Source: Polynucleobacter nymphae
GTDB taxonomy: Bacteria > Pseudomonadota > Gammaproteobacteria > Burkholderiales > Burkholderiaceae
Direction: 5' to 3'
Assembly (NCBI RefSeq): GCF_018882155.1
Contig: NZ_JACVPA010000002.1
Coordinates: forward strand, 248,001 to 312,000
DNA length: 64,000 nucleotides
Positions within the stretch are counted from its first letter, which is position 1; each line of letters begins with the position of its first letter. The notes beneath the pieces were generated by a model. The model was not told the origin of the DNA. It was given only the letters and a program-made list of their open reading frames with translations, and made no database searches. Position numbers and translations under genes: made by a program. Positions 17,035 to 25,667 of this stretch are shown in pieces.

Positions 17035-19644
17035 ATGAAAACTGATCTGCCGCAGAGCTTTCGTCGGCTCGAATATCGCCCCCCTATTTATACCTTTGAT
17101 CAAGTAGAGCTTGATATTGCTTTAGATCCCGCACGGACAATTGTGAAAAGTCGGATTGAGGTTTTGCCAGGCAAGAGCTTTGAGGCCGGGGCACCATTAG
17201 TTTTAGTGGGTCAAGAATTAGAGTTTGTGAGTTTACGGATTAATGGTGAGGCCCATCGTCACTTTGAACTCACTCCCGACTTTCTGACAATTCATTCTTT
17301 ACCAAACGAGGGTAAAGAAAAATTCATCGTTGAAATTATTTGCATTTGCATGCCAGCAAAAAATACTTCCCTGATGGGTTTGTATGTCTCTAATGGAAAC
17401 TTCTTTACTCAATGTGAGTCTGAGGGCTTCAGAAAAATCACCTATTTCTTGGATCGCCCTGATGTGATGGCACGTTACCGCGTGACCTTACGAGCACGTG
17501 AAGCAGAATATCCAGTCCTTTTATCTAATGGCAACTTATTAAATACTGAAAAACTACCAAACGGCTGGCACAGTGCTATTTGGGAAGATCCGTTTCCAAA
17601 GCCATCCTATTTATTTGCCTTGGTAGCTGGCAAGTTGGAATGTATAGAGGAAACGATCACTACTAGTAGTGGTGCTAAGAAGTTATTGCAGATCTGGGTA
17701 GAGCCTCATGATCTGAAGAAAACCCGTCATGCCATGGATTCCTTAATTGCTTCGATTCATTGGGATGAAAAACGTTTTGGTCTGGAGCTAGATTTAGAGC
17801 GCTTCATGATTGTGGCAGTAGGTGATTTCAATATGGGTGCTATGGAGAACAAAGGTTTGAATATTTTCAATACCAAGTTTGTCTTGGCCCAGCCAGAAAC
17901 TGCCACCGATGCCGACTTTGCCAATATTGAGAGCGTAGTTGCACATGAGTATTTTCACAACTGGACCGGCAACCGAGTAACTTGCCAAGATTGGTTCCAG
18001 TTATCCCTGAAAGAGGGTTTGACTGTATTTAGAGACCAAGAGTTTTCGGCCGATCAAATGGGTAGTGAATCTGGTAGAGCAGTGAAGCGAATTGAGGATG
18101 TCCGTTTACTTCGCCAACTACAGTTCCCCGAAGATGCAGGTCCGATGGCCCACCCCATTCGTCCTGACGAGTATCAAGAGATTAGCAACTTCTACACGGT
18201 GACTGTGTATGAGAAGGGCTCTGAGGTAGTTCGGATGTATCAAACCCTGCTAGGTAAAGAGGGCTTCCGCAAGGGCATGGATTTGTATTTCAAGCGTCAT
18301 GATGGCCAAGCAGTGACTTGTGATGATTTCTTAATGGCAATGGCCGATGCCAACGGTAGAGATCTTACCCAGTTCAGAAATTGGTACAGCCAAGCCGGAA
18401 CCCCTAGGGCAAAAGTGCAAGAGCATTACGATGCAGCAAAAAAACAATATCAGATCACGCTGACACAAAGCTGCGCGCCAAGCCCAGGTCAGCTTGAGAA
18501 GAAACCCTTTCATATTCCACTAAAGATGCGCTTGATTACTAAGGGCAATGATCAAGCAGAACAATTATTGGAGTTAATGCAAGCAAGTCAAACCTGGACT
18601 TTTGACAATATTGATGAGCGTCCGGTACTTTCGATCAACCGGGATTTCTCAGCTCCGATTAATTTAGACTTCGAGCAAAGCGAAGCAGATCTCCTGACCC
18701 TGTTCTCAAGTGACGATGATCCCTTTAATCGCTGGGAAGCTGGTCAGAAGTTGACGATGCAAATGATTTTGAATCATCGTTTGCCTGATGCCAAACTTAT
18801 TGATGCCTATCGGAATCTTTTAATGGACCCTAAGCTAGATCCAGCTTTCAAAGAGCTAGCCCTAACACTACCTGCGGAGTCATATCTGTATGAGCAATGT
18901 ACTAGCGTAGACCCACAGAAAATCTTTACCGCACGCCGGGCATTCCGCAGAGAAATTGCTAAGCAGTTGCCATTAGAGTGGGCTGCTTTGTACCAACAAA
19001 TGCAAACACCTGGAACGTTTAAGTCAGATGCCGTAGCTGCAGGCAAACGCGCTCTCAAAAACCTTTCACTAAGTATGTTGCTTGAAGCCAATACTGCTGT
19101 TTGGGCGCCGATGGCAGTCAATCAATACCGGATTGCCGATAATATGACGGATCGTTATGCTGCATTAGCTGGATTGGTGATTCATGGCGCCAAGGAAGCA
19201 ACAGATTGTTTAATTGATTTCTATGAACGCTTTACAAGCGATGCGCTAGTGATTGATAAATGGTTTGGATTGCAATCGAGTCGCCCACCAGTAGATGGCC
19301 GTGATTCAACTTTGAGCGAAGTGAAGAAACTACGTGAGCATCCAGCATTTAAAATGAATAACCCTAATAGAGTAAGAAGCGTCATTCATGCTTTCTGCTC
19401 CAACAATCCAGCAAGTTTTCATCAGGCGGATGGCAGTGGCTATGAATTTTGGGCCGATAGTGTTCTGGCTCTAGACCCGATCAACCCCCAGGTGGCAGCA
19501 CGTTTAGCCAGGGCGCTAGATCGCTGGTGCCTATTTGCCCAGCCCTATCAAGGCAAGATGAAATCGGCTTTGGAGCGCGTGGCAGCCTGCCAAACCCTCT
19601 CCCCAGATGCTCGGGAAGTAATAGGTAAGGCACTGGGTAACTAG
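17035..19644 (+). CDS. pepN: Aminopeptidase N (M1 family)
   Basis: Broad-specificity zinc aminopeptidase for cytosolic peptide turnover. 869 residues, the normal gammaproteobacterial/betaproteobacterial PepN length. Zinc site HEYFH at residues 304-308 (catalytic Glu305) with the third ligand Glu327 in LKEGLTVF; the substrate-binding MGAMENKGLN lies just upstream. The C-terminal helical domain ends normally. The preceding transporter ends 26 bases upstream. Confidence 0.97.
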   Translation: MKTDLPQSFRRLEYRPPIYTFDQVELDIALDPARTIVKSRIEVLPGKSFEAGAPLVLVGQELEFVSLRINGEAHRHFELTPDFLTIHSLPNEGKEKFIVEIICICMPAKNTSLMGLYVSNGNFFTQCESEGFRKITYFLDRPDVMARYRVTLRAREAEYPVLLSNGNLLNTEKLPNGWHSAIWEDPFPKPSYLFALVAGKLECIEETITTSSGAKKLLQIWVEPHDLKKTRHAMDSLIASIHWDEKRFGLELDLERFMIVAVGDFNMGAMENKGLNIFNTKFVLAQPETATDADFANIESVVAHEYFHNWTGNRVTCQDWFQLSLKEGLTVFRDQEFSADQMGSESGRAVKRIEDVRLLRQLQFPEDAGPMAHPIRPDEYQEISNFYTVTVYEKGSEVVRMYQTLLGKEGFRKGMDLYFKRHDGQAVTCDDFLMAMADANGRDLTQFRNWYSQAGTPRAKVQEHYDAAKKQYQITLTQSCAPSPGQLEKKPFHIPLKMRLITKGNDQAEQLLELMQASQTWTFDNIDERPVLSINRDFSAPINLDFEQSEADLLTLFSSDDDPFNRWEAGQKLTMQMILNHRLPDAKLIDAYRNLLMDPKLDPAFKELALTLPAESYLYEQCTSVDPQKIFTARRAFRREIAKQLPLEWAALYQQMQTPGTFKSDAVAAGKRALKNLSLSMLLEANTAVWAPMAVNQYRIADNMTDRYAALAGLVIHGAKEATDCLIDFYERFTSDALVIDKWFGLQSSRPPVDGRDSTLSEVKKLREHPAFKMNNPNRVRSVIHAFCSNNPASFHQADGSGYEFWADSVLALDPINPQVAARLARALDRWCLFAQPYQGKMKSALERVAACQTLSPDAREVIGKALGN

Positions 19645-19710
19645 TCTTTTTGATAACAAGGCAAAATAGAGTCTTAAAGAACTTCATTGGTCACAACCGG
19701 AGAAACACTT

Positions 19711-20709
19711 TTGTCCTCAAGCATCAATACCAATTTCAAGCAGTATTTAATTAGCGCTAAACCGAAGGGTGCTGCGATACCTGCGGGTCTGCAAGATTTA
19801 TTGCTCGCGGTTGTTAATACATGCTCCACCTTAAGCCATGAAGTAGCGCAGGGAGCTTTGATTGGTTTGTTAGGTTCTGCTGGCAGCGGTAATGTGCAGG
19901 GCGAAGTTCAGCAGAAGCTTGACATCATTGCGAATGATCAATTGATGGATGGCGTGAAAGAATGTAAATCTCTCGCAGGCCTTGCTTCAGAAGAAATGGA
20001 ATTGCCTGTAGCAGTGCAAGGCACTGGCGACTACCTTCTCTTGTTTGATCCACTGGATGGCTCATCTAACATCGATGTGAATGTATCTATCGGTACTATT
20101 TTTTCAATACTCAAGAAGCAAGATCCTAGCGCACCACTGCAAACATCAGATTTTCTATTATCAGGTCGTCACCAAGTAGCGGCTGGCTATGTGGTGTATG
20201 GTCCCCAAACAACCATGGCGCTTACTTTGGGTGATGGCGTAGTGATGTTCACTCTAAATAAAGAGACTAGTGAGTTCTTATTAATCAAAGATGCTGTGAC
20301 TATCTCGCCTGCCACTAAAGAGTTTGCGATCAATATGTCCAATATGCGTCATTGGGCTGACCCGGTGCGCCGTTACGTGGAAGAGTGCTTAGCTGGTACT
20401 ACTGGTACTCGTGACAAAGACTTTAATATGCGCTGGATTGCATCAATGGTGGCCGATGTTCATAGAGTGTTATCCCGTGGCGGAGTATTTATGTATCCCT
20501 GGGATAAGCGTGACCCAAAGAAGGCGGGGAAGTTGCGCTTGATGTATGAGGCAAATCCAATGAGCTTCTTGGTCGAGCAGGCCGGTGGTGCGTCGATTAA
20601 TGGCACTCAGACCATTATGGATCTTCAGCCAACTGAATTGCATGAGCGCGTCTCAGTCATGCTGGGATCTAAAGAAGAGATTGAACGACTAAAGCAATAC
20701 CACTCTTAG
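19711..20709 (+). CDS. fbp: Fructose-1,6-bisphosphatase class 1
   Basis: Hydrolyses fructose 1,6-bisphosphate in gluconeogenesis and pentose regeneration. The 332-residue product has the metal-binding '[21 protein letters not shown]' block (quoted within limit) and '[20 protein letters not shown]' near the C-terminus. The start is a TTG at 19711 because GGAG at 19699-19702 lies 8 bases before it; another TTG at 19687 would add 8 residues without a clear ribosome site. Its TAG overlaps the stop of convergent cphA by 4 bases. Confidence 0.95.
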   Translation: MSSSINTNFKQYLISAKPKGAAIPAGLQDLLLAVVNTCSTLSHEVAQGALIGLLGSAGSGNVQGEVQQKLDIIANDQLMDGVKECKSLAGLASEEMELPVAVQGTGDYLLLFDPLDGSSNIDVNVSIGTIFSILKKQDPSAPLQTSDFLLSGRHQVAAGYVVYGPQTTMALTLGDGVVMFTLNKETSEFLLIKDAVTISPATKEFAINMSNMRHWADPVRRYVEECLAGTTGTRDKDFNMRWIASMVADVHRVLSRGGVFMYPWDKRDPKKAGKLRLMYEANPMSFLVEQAGGASINGTQTIMDLQPTELHERVSVMLGSKEEIERLKQYHS

Positions 20710-23276
20710 GGCTTCACTTTTTCTTTGAGGTAGGCAAGCGACTCTTCGACTTGATCGATCAGAATAAGACAGATATCGCCAGCGGAGATGTCGTTTAGAG
20801 CAGTATCAATCGCCTTGAACTCCCCATGAATTTCCTTCACTTGCTTAGCTTTGGTTGCGCCTACTAAACCTTCTTGCAAAAGCTTAAGCACTTCACCATC
20901 TTCACGCCCACGTTGGCAAGCATCTTGATACAAGATGACATTGTCAAATGAGTTGCCAAGAACACGAGTGAGATCACGAATATCCTCGTCACGCCGATCG
21001 CCAGCACCGCTAATCACAACATGGCTCTTTTTAGGCTTCATGGCTTGAATGGCACTTGCTAGGGCGCGCATTGCATCTGGATTATGCCCATAGTCAGCAA
21101 TCACAGTTGCGCCATTGTGCTGGAACTGATTAAAGCGACCCGGTACAGAGTTGGCATCGCTCTCAAAACTATTGAGGCCACGCGCAATTTTCTCTGCATC
21201 TAAGCCGAGCGCCCAGGCTGCACCGATTGCAGCCATGGCATTTTCTACCTGGAAACCAAGTACGCCACTTTGGGTGAGTGGAATTTCGCTAACAGGAAAC
21301 CGGTACATAACACGCGACCCTTTTGAGGCAACAATGTAAGTGCCATCAAAAAAGATCACTTTCTTGTTTTTAGCACGGTGTGCAGCAATGACTGGATGGT
21401 GCTGGTTCTGTGCAAAGAAGATGACGCGACCGGAGCATTTGTCTCCCATCTTTGCTACCATAGGGTCAGCAGCATTCAGGACAGCAGCGCCAGTTGGCAC
21501 TACGTTTTGTACGATAACCCGTTTGAGAATGACTAAATCCTCAACACTAGTGATGTAGTTCAAACCGAGGTGATCGCCTTCACCAATATTGGTCACTACA
21601 GCCACTTCGCAGCGATCAAAACCAAGTCCTTCACGCAACATACCACCACGGGCAGTTTCCAATACGGCCGCATCGACATCTGGATGCATCAATACGTTAC
21701 GTGCGCTCTTGGGCCCACTGCAATCGCCAGAGTCAATTAAGCGATGATTGACATAAACACCATCAGTCGTAGTCATGCCAACACGCAGACCAGTTTCATT
21801 TAATAGATGAGCAATTAAACGGACAGTAGTTGTTTTGCCATTAGTGCCAGTGACTGCAACAACTGGAATACGACCATCTTCACCAGCAGGAAATAAGGTA
21901 TTAATAATGTCTTCGCCAACAGGACGGCTCTTGCCATAAGATGGCTTGAGGTGCATGCGTAAGCCAGGTGCGGCATTCACTTCCACAATTCCGCCGCCTT
22001 GCTGCTCTAGGGGCTTGTAGATTGCCTCACACAAGATGTCTACACCAGCAATATCAAGGCCAATCATTTGCGCAGCAGCGATTGCGCTAGCGGCTACATC
22101 TGGATGGACATCATCAGTGACATCAGTAGCCGTTCCACCAGTGCTCAAGTTTGCATTGTTGCGAAGTAAGATGCGTTCACCGATTTTAGGGGTGAACTGA
22201 GGGTTGAGCCCGCTGCTGGCTAAGTGCGCCAGGGCAATGTCATCAAGTCGTATTTTAGTCAGCGCTGTGGCATGTCCATCGCCACGCAAGGGATTCTTAT
22301 TTTCGATGTCAATCAGCTCGGCTATCGTATGCGTGCCATCACCAACAATCTGAGCCGGTTCACGACGTGCTGCAGCAGAGAGGCGATTACCAACTACCAG
22401 TAAGCGATAGTCAGCTCCAGGAAGGTAGCGCTCAACAATGGTATCTCTACCAAAGCCTTGAGTTACTTCAAAGCCGGCGCGGATATCTTCTTCAGTTTGA
22501 ATATTGGCAACAACCCCTTTACCTTGATTTCCATCTTTGGGTTTGAGAACAATTGGGCCGCCAATTTTTTGTGCAGCACGCCAAGCATCATCAGCAGTAG
22601 TTACAACTTCGCCAACCGGTACTGACACGCCAGCAGCAGCAAGAAGGTTCTTGGTTAATTCTTTATCTTGGGCAATTGCCTCGGCAATTGCGCTAGTGTC
22701 ACTAGTTTCAGCTGCTTGAATGCGCTTTTGTTTGCTACCCCAACCAAACTGCACCATACTGCCTTCGGTCATACGACGGTAAGGAATATTGCGCTGTACG
22801 GCAGCATCAACAATAGAGCCAGTGCTAGGACCAAGACGCACGTCCTCATACAAGGCCTCTAGTTCAGAGAGAGCGGCAGCCAGATCAAAAGGCGCATCGT
22901 TTAATGTCGCTTGAATAAGGGCAAAGGCAAAATCAAAGGCCATGCGTCCAACAACCTCTTCGGTATATTCCACGACAACTTGGTAAACACCAACATCAAT
23001 GGTTTGCACTGCGCGACTAAAGGTAACAGGACAGCCAGCCTGTGCTTGCAAACCGAGTGCGGCATGTTCTAAAGCATGGGCTAAAGAAAGTACTTCATTT
23101 TGGCCGCCGCGGCGCATGCTACCTAATTGCGGAAAGCGTTCGCGAATCTTGCTTTCAAATTGGGGGATAGAGTCGATTGAGCGTTCCGACGCTTCACAAG
23201 AAACAATCGCTTCTAAAGCAGTGTGGCGACTCCATAAATTCGGGCCACGCAACATGCGGATACGGGTGATTTCCAA
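20706..23276 (-). CDS. cphA: Cyanophycin synthetase
   Basis: Polymerises aspartate and arginine into cyanophycin (multi-L-arginyl-poly-L-aspartate), a nitrogen and carbon reserve, using two ATPs per dipeptide. 856 residues with the full CphA layout: N-terminal domain (1-160) containing an HxxEH motif (His67-His71), ATP-grasp domain (about 205-465; [17 protein letters not shown] near 239-255, [16 protein letters not shown] near 431) for Asp addition, and a complete Mur-ligase-like domain with P-loop GTNGKTTT at 477-484 and C-terminal lobe ([16 protein letters not shown]) for Arg addition. The start is TTG at 23276, directly after the TAA of the upstream paralogue, giving the family-typical [15 protein letters not shown]; an ATG at 23255 would cut into it. 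Confidence 0.95.
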   Translation of the reverse strand: MEITRIRMLRGPNLWSRHTALEAIVSCEASERSIDSIPQFESKIRERFPQLGSMRRGGQNEVLSLAHALEHAALGLQAQAGCPVTFSRAVQTIDVGVYQVVVEYTEEVVGRMAFDFAFALIQATLNDAPFDLAAALSELEALYEDVRLGPSTGSIVDAAVQRNIPYRRMTEGSMVQFGWGSKQKRIQAAETSDTSAIAEAIAQDKELTKNLLAAAGVSVPVGEVVTTADDAWRAAQKIGGPIVLKPKDGNQGKGVVANIQTEEDIRAGFEVTQGFGRDTIVERYLPGADYRLLVVGNRLSAAARREPAQIVGDGTHTIAELIDIENKNPLRGDGHATALTKIRLDDIALAHLASSGLNPQFTPKIGERILLRNNANLSTGGTATDVTDDVHPDVAASAIAAAQMIGLDIAGVDILCEAIYKPLEQQGGGIVEVNAAPGLRMHLKPSYGKSRPVGEDIINTLFPAGEDGRIPVVAVTGTNGKTTTVRLIAHLLNETGLRVGMTTTDGVYVNHRLIDSGDCSGPKSARNVLMHPDVDAAVLETARGGMLREGLGFDRCEVAVVTNIGEGDHLGLNYITSVEDLVILKRVIVQNVVPTGAAVLNAADPMVAKMGDKCSGRVIFFAQNQHHPVIAAHRAKNKKVIFFDGTYIVASKGSRVMYRFPVSEIPLTQSGVLGFQVENAMAAIGAAWALGLDAEKIARGLNSFESDANSVPGRFNQFQHNGATVIADYGHNPDAMRALASAIQAMKPKKSHVVISGAGDRRDEDIRDLTRVLGNSFDNVILYQDACQRGREDGEVLKLLQEGLVGATKAKQVKEIHGEFKAIDTALNDISAGDICLILIDQVEESLAYLKEKVKP

Positions 23277-25469
23277 TTAAGCCCCTATCGCAGTGGTAAG
23301 GTCTGGTGCAAATGTTTCTGCGCCAGCTTCAATAACATTAAATGGAATGTCTAAAGCCCAAGCTACAGCAATCGCTGCACCTAGATTCATACCTTTCCAT
23401 GGGGCGCTAGAGTCTGGTTCAGAGTGACGTGGCACGGGAATCGATTTCTGATCCAGTTTGCCAGACTTGAGAGTGATTTGTTGTTTACCAACGAGAACTA
23501 CACGACCACCATTTTGCAGATGGGTTTTGACGACTTCAGAATTTGGGTCCTCACTGAAGAAGATGATTTGACCATCACAGAGCTCTGCCATCTGAACACA
23601 CATTGGGTCATCTGCGTTGAGAACTCCAATGCCAGTTGGGAGTACGACATCAATCTGGGTACGCACGACGCTAAAGACTTGTTCTTCATCATAGATTGCG
23701 TATTGAGGAAAATTCGCTTTGGGATCTACATTGAGAACGACCCCAACTTGGCAGCGATCGTAAGCCAAACCTTCAATTAGCATTGAGAGGTGATTGTTTT
23801 CAATCACGACTGCCTCTACTGCACGGTTTAATAAAGTGCGACGCGCATTTTCCCAATTAGATGCATTGGTATTGGGAATTGCACGATTACCAAAGAACAA
23901 GCCTTTACTGCATGAGAGGCCAACATAGGCATTGGTCAGGCGCAAGAAGTGCGCAATCATTTCTGCAACAGGCGTTTTGCCATGTTCACCGCAAATGCCT
24001 ACAACGGGAATACGAAAATCTGTATCAGGGGGAAAGAGGTGGTTAGCAATCTCCTTACCAACGGGTTGGGGTTTGCCGCTAGCTGGCTTTAAATGCATCA
24101 AAAGACCAGGGCCAGCATTGACTTCCACAATGGCAGCATTTTGTTCCGCCAGTGGGCGACTAATGTCTTGCGCAACCAAATCAACGCCAGCAATCTCAAG
24201 ACCAACTACGCGTGCAGCCAAGGCTACCTGGTAGGCAACATCTGGATGAACTAAATCGGTTACGTCAAAAGCAACGTTGCCATTGCTCTGAATAAGTACT
24301 TTTTGATCTGAGGTAGGAATACTATCTCCAGTCAGTTGTTGACGTGCGAGCTCTAATTCAACAGCTGAGTCAATGCGAACAGGATTCAGCGGACATTCTT
24401 CTGCAGTACCACGACGGGGATCAGAATTAATCTGAATCTGAATGAGTTCGTGAACCGTATGCTTACCATCGCCAGTAACCCAAACAGTTTCACCTTTAGC
24501 CGCAGCAACTACTTTATTACCAACTACCAGTAAGCGGTGCTCATCACCAACAATATGACGCTCAACCAGTACTTCGCTGCCTTCACCAATGGCTACTGCA
24601 TAAGCAGCTTCAATTTCTTGTTGGGTATATAAGTTAATAAAAACGCCACGACCGTGATTACCATCGATGGGTTTTATAACTACCGGTAGGCCAATATCTT
24701 GGGCGGCTTCCCAAGCATCATCAGCACTAGTAACGGTTCTGCCTTCAGGGGTGGGTACGCCAGCACTCCGTAGCAAGCTCTTAGTCAAATCTTTATCTCT
24801 AGAAATCGTTTCAGCAATGGCGCTGGTTTGATCTGTTTCTGCAGTCCAGATACGGCGTTGTTTGGCGCCATAGCCTAATTGGACTAAGTTACCTTCAGAT
24901 AAGCGGATTGACGGAATGCCACGCTCTTCAGCTGCATTCACAATGCATGCTGTGCTTGGGCCAAGCAAAAGATCATCACCAAGATCACGCAGATCTTCAA
25001 TGATGGTTTGCACCTGTACAACGCAGTCTTTGTTATCTTGTACTAAACCTAAGTACAGTTCACGCGCATATTTGAGGGCAGTCAGTGTGACTTCTTCGTT
25101 GATGGCACTCACCATCACTTTGTAAACTCCACGGCGATCACCATCACGTGCCTTGCCAAAGCCACCAGGAATGCCGGCTAAATTTTGTAGCTCAAGCGTG
25201 AGATGTTCCAGAATGTGAGCAGGCCATGTACCTTCTTTAACCCTCATCAGAAAGCCGCCAGTTTCCCCAATGCTGCAACGATGCTCCACAAGGCTAGGTA
25301 AGGCCTCAACCAAACGGTCATAAAAGCCCGGGATTAAATTAGAGGGGTAGTCTTCTAGATCGCCAATATCAAGCCAAACCTCAATAACCGGATGGTAGGT
25401 CCACATATTGGGGCCACGGAGATGCTTGACGCTGAGGATCTCGATGGATTTATCTAGTAATTGGGGCAT
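23277..25469 (-). CDS. Second, C-terminally truncated cyanophycin synthetase-like protein (CphA'/CphA2-like)
   Basis: Paralogue of the downstream cphA. 730 residues: N-terminal domain (HRGPNMW-type start; HxxEH at 85-89), ATP-grasp domain with GLPVVIKPIDGNHGRGV near 260-276 and VEVNAGPGLLMHLKP near 448, then a Mur-ligase-like domain with a changed P-loop (GEHGKTPV at 494-501 against GTNGKTTT in cphA). The protein ends about 130 residues early: the Mur C-terminal lobe with PGRF and DYGHNP is missing. This layout resembles CphA2, which joins beta-Asp-Arg dipeptides with one working ATP site, and the CphA' of Cupriavidus (from memory). Frame is intact throughout, so it is not a decayed copy. First gene of the cphA'-cphA unit. 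Confidence 0.85.
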   Translation of the reverse strand: MPQLLDKSIEILSVKHLRGPNMWTYHPVIEVWLDIGDLEDYPSNLIPGFYDRLVEALPSLVEHRCSIGETGGFLMRVKEGTWPAHILEHLTLELQNLAGIPGGFGKARDGDRRGVYKVMVSAINEEVTLTALKYARELYLGLVQDNKDCVVQVQTIIEDLRDLGDDLLLGPSTACIVNAAEERGIPSIRLSEGNLVQLGYGAKQRRIWTAETDQTSAIAETISRDKDLTKSLLRSAGVPTPEGRTVTSADDAWEAAQDIGLPVVIKPIDGNHGRGVFINLYTQQEIEAAYAVAIGEGSEVLVERHIVGDEHRLLVVGNKVVAAAKGETVWVTGDGKHTVHELIQIQINSDPRRGTAEECPLNPVRIDSAVELELARQQLTGDSIPTSDQKVLIQSNGNVAFDVTDLVHPDVAYQVALAARVVGLEIAGVDLVAQDISRPLAEQNAAIVEVNAGPGLLMHLKPASGKPQPVGKEIANHLFPPDTDFRIPVVGICGEHGKTPVAEMIAHFLRLTNAYVGLSCSKGLFFGNRAIPNTNASNWENARRTLLNRAVEAVVIENNHLSMLIEGLAYDRCQVGVVLNVDPKANFPQYAIYDEEQVFSVVRTQIDVVLPTGIGVLNADDPMCVQMAELCDGQIIFFSEDPNSEVVKTHLQNGGRVVLVGKQQITLKSGKLDQKSIPVPRHSEPDSSAPWKGMNLGAAIAVAWALDIPFNVIEAGAETFAPDLTTAIGA

Positions 25470-25605
25470 GTATAGGGTGTTGCGAGTCCATAGGCCAAGG
25501 TTTGGCTATGACGCGTTAGACAGTCTCTCTGTTTCTATTTTTTATTCAAAACTCACAAAATTAGCAAAAATACATAAAAAGGCCTGCTTCGGTAATTAAA
25601 CGCTT

Positions 25606-25655
25606 TTTATAGCTCTAAAGTTGACAGGAGCTATAAATCTAAAAAATCTAGCTCC
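25606..25655. promoter_or_regulatory. Three-armed inverted repeat between the cyanophycin and ABC genes
   Basis: Arm 1 TTTATAGCTC (25606-25615) pairs perfectly over 10 bp with arm 2 GAGCTATAAA (25628-25637). Arm 2 can instead pair as GGAGCTA (25627-25633) with arm 3 TAGCTCC (25649-25655). The two pairings exclude each other. A perfect TTGACA (25621-25626) lies in the loop between arms 1 and 2, but I see no good -10 at 17 bp. The element sits 13-62 bases before the GTG of the ABC transporter, so it may be an operator or a switchable leader. Confidence 0.5.
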
Positions 25656-25667
25656 ACTATACTTTTA

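Noticed and set aside
23277..25469. Truncated cphA copy as a pseudogene
   Set aside because: The frame is intact, motifs of two domains are preserved, and it is tightly joined to cphA, so it is treated as a functional divergent gene.
25500..25600. Sigma-70 promoter for the cyanophycin genes on the minus strand
   Set aside because: Only a weak TTGCTA with a poor -10 at 17 bp was found in AT-rich DNA, which is not enough to call.
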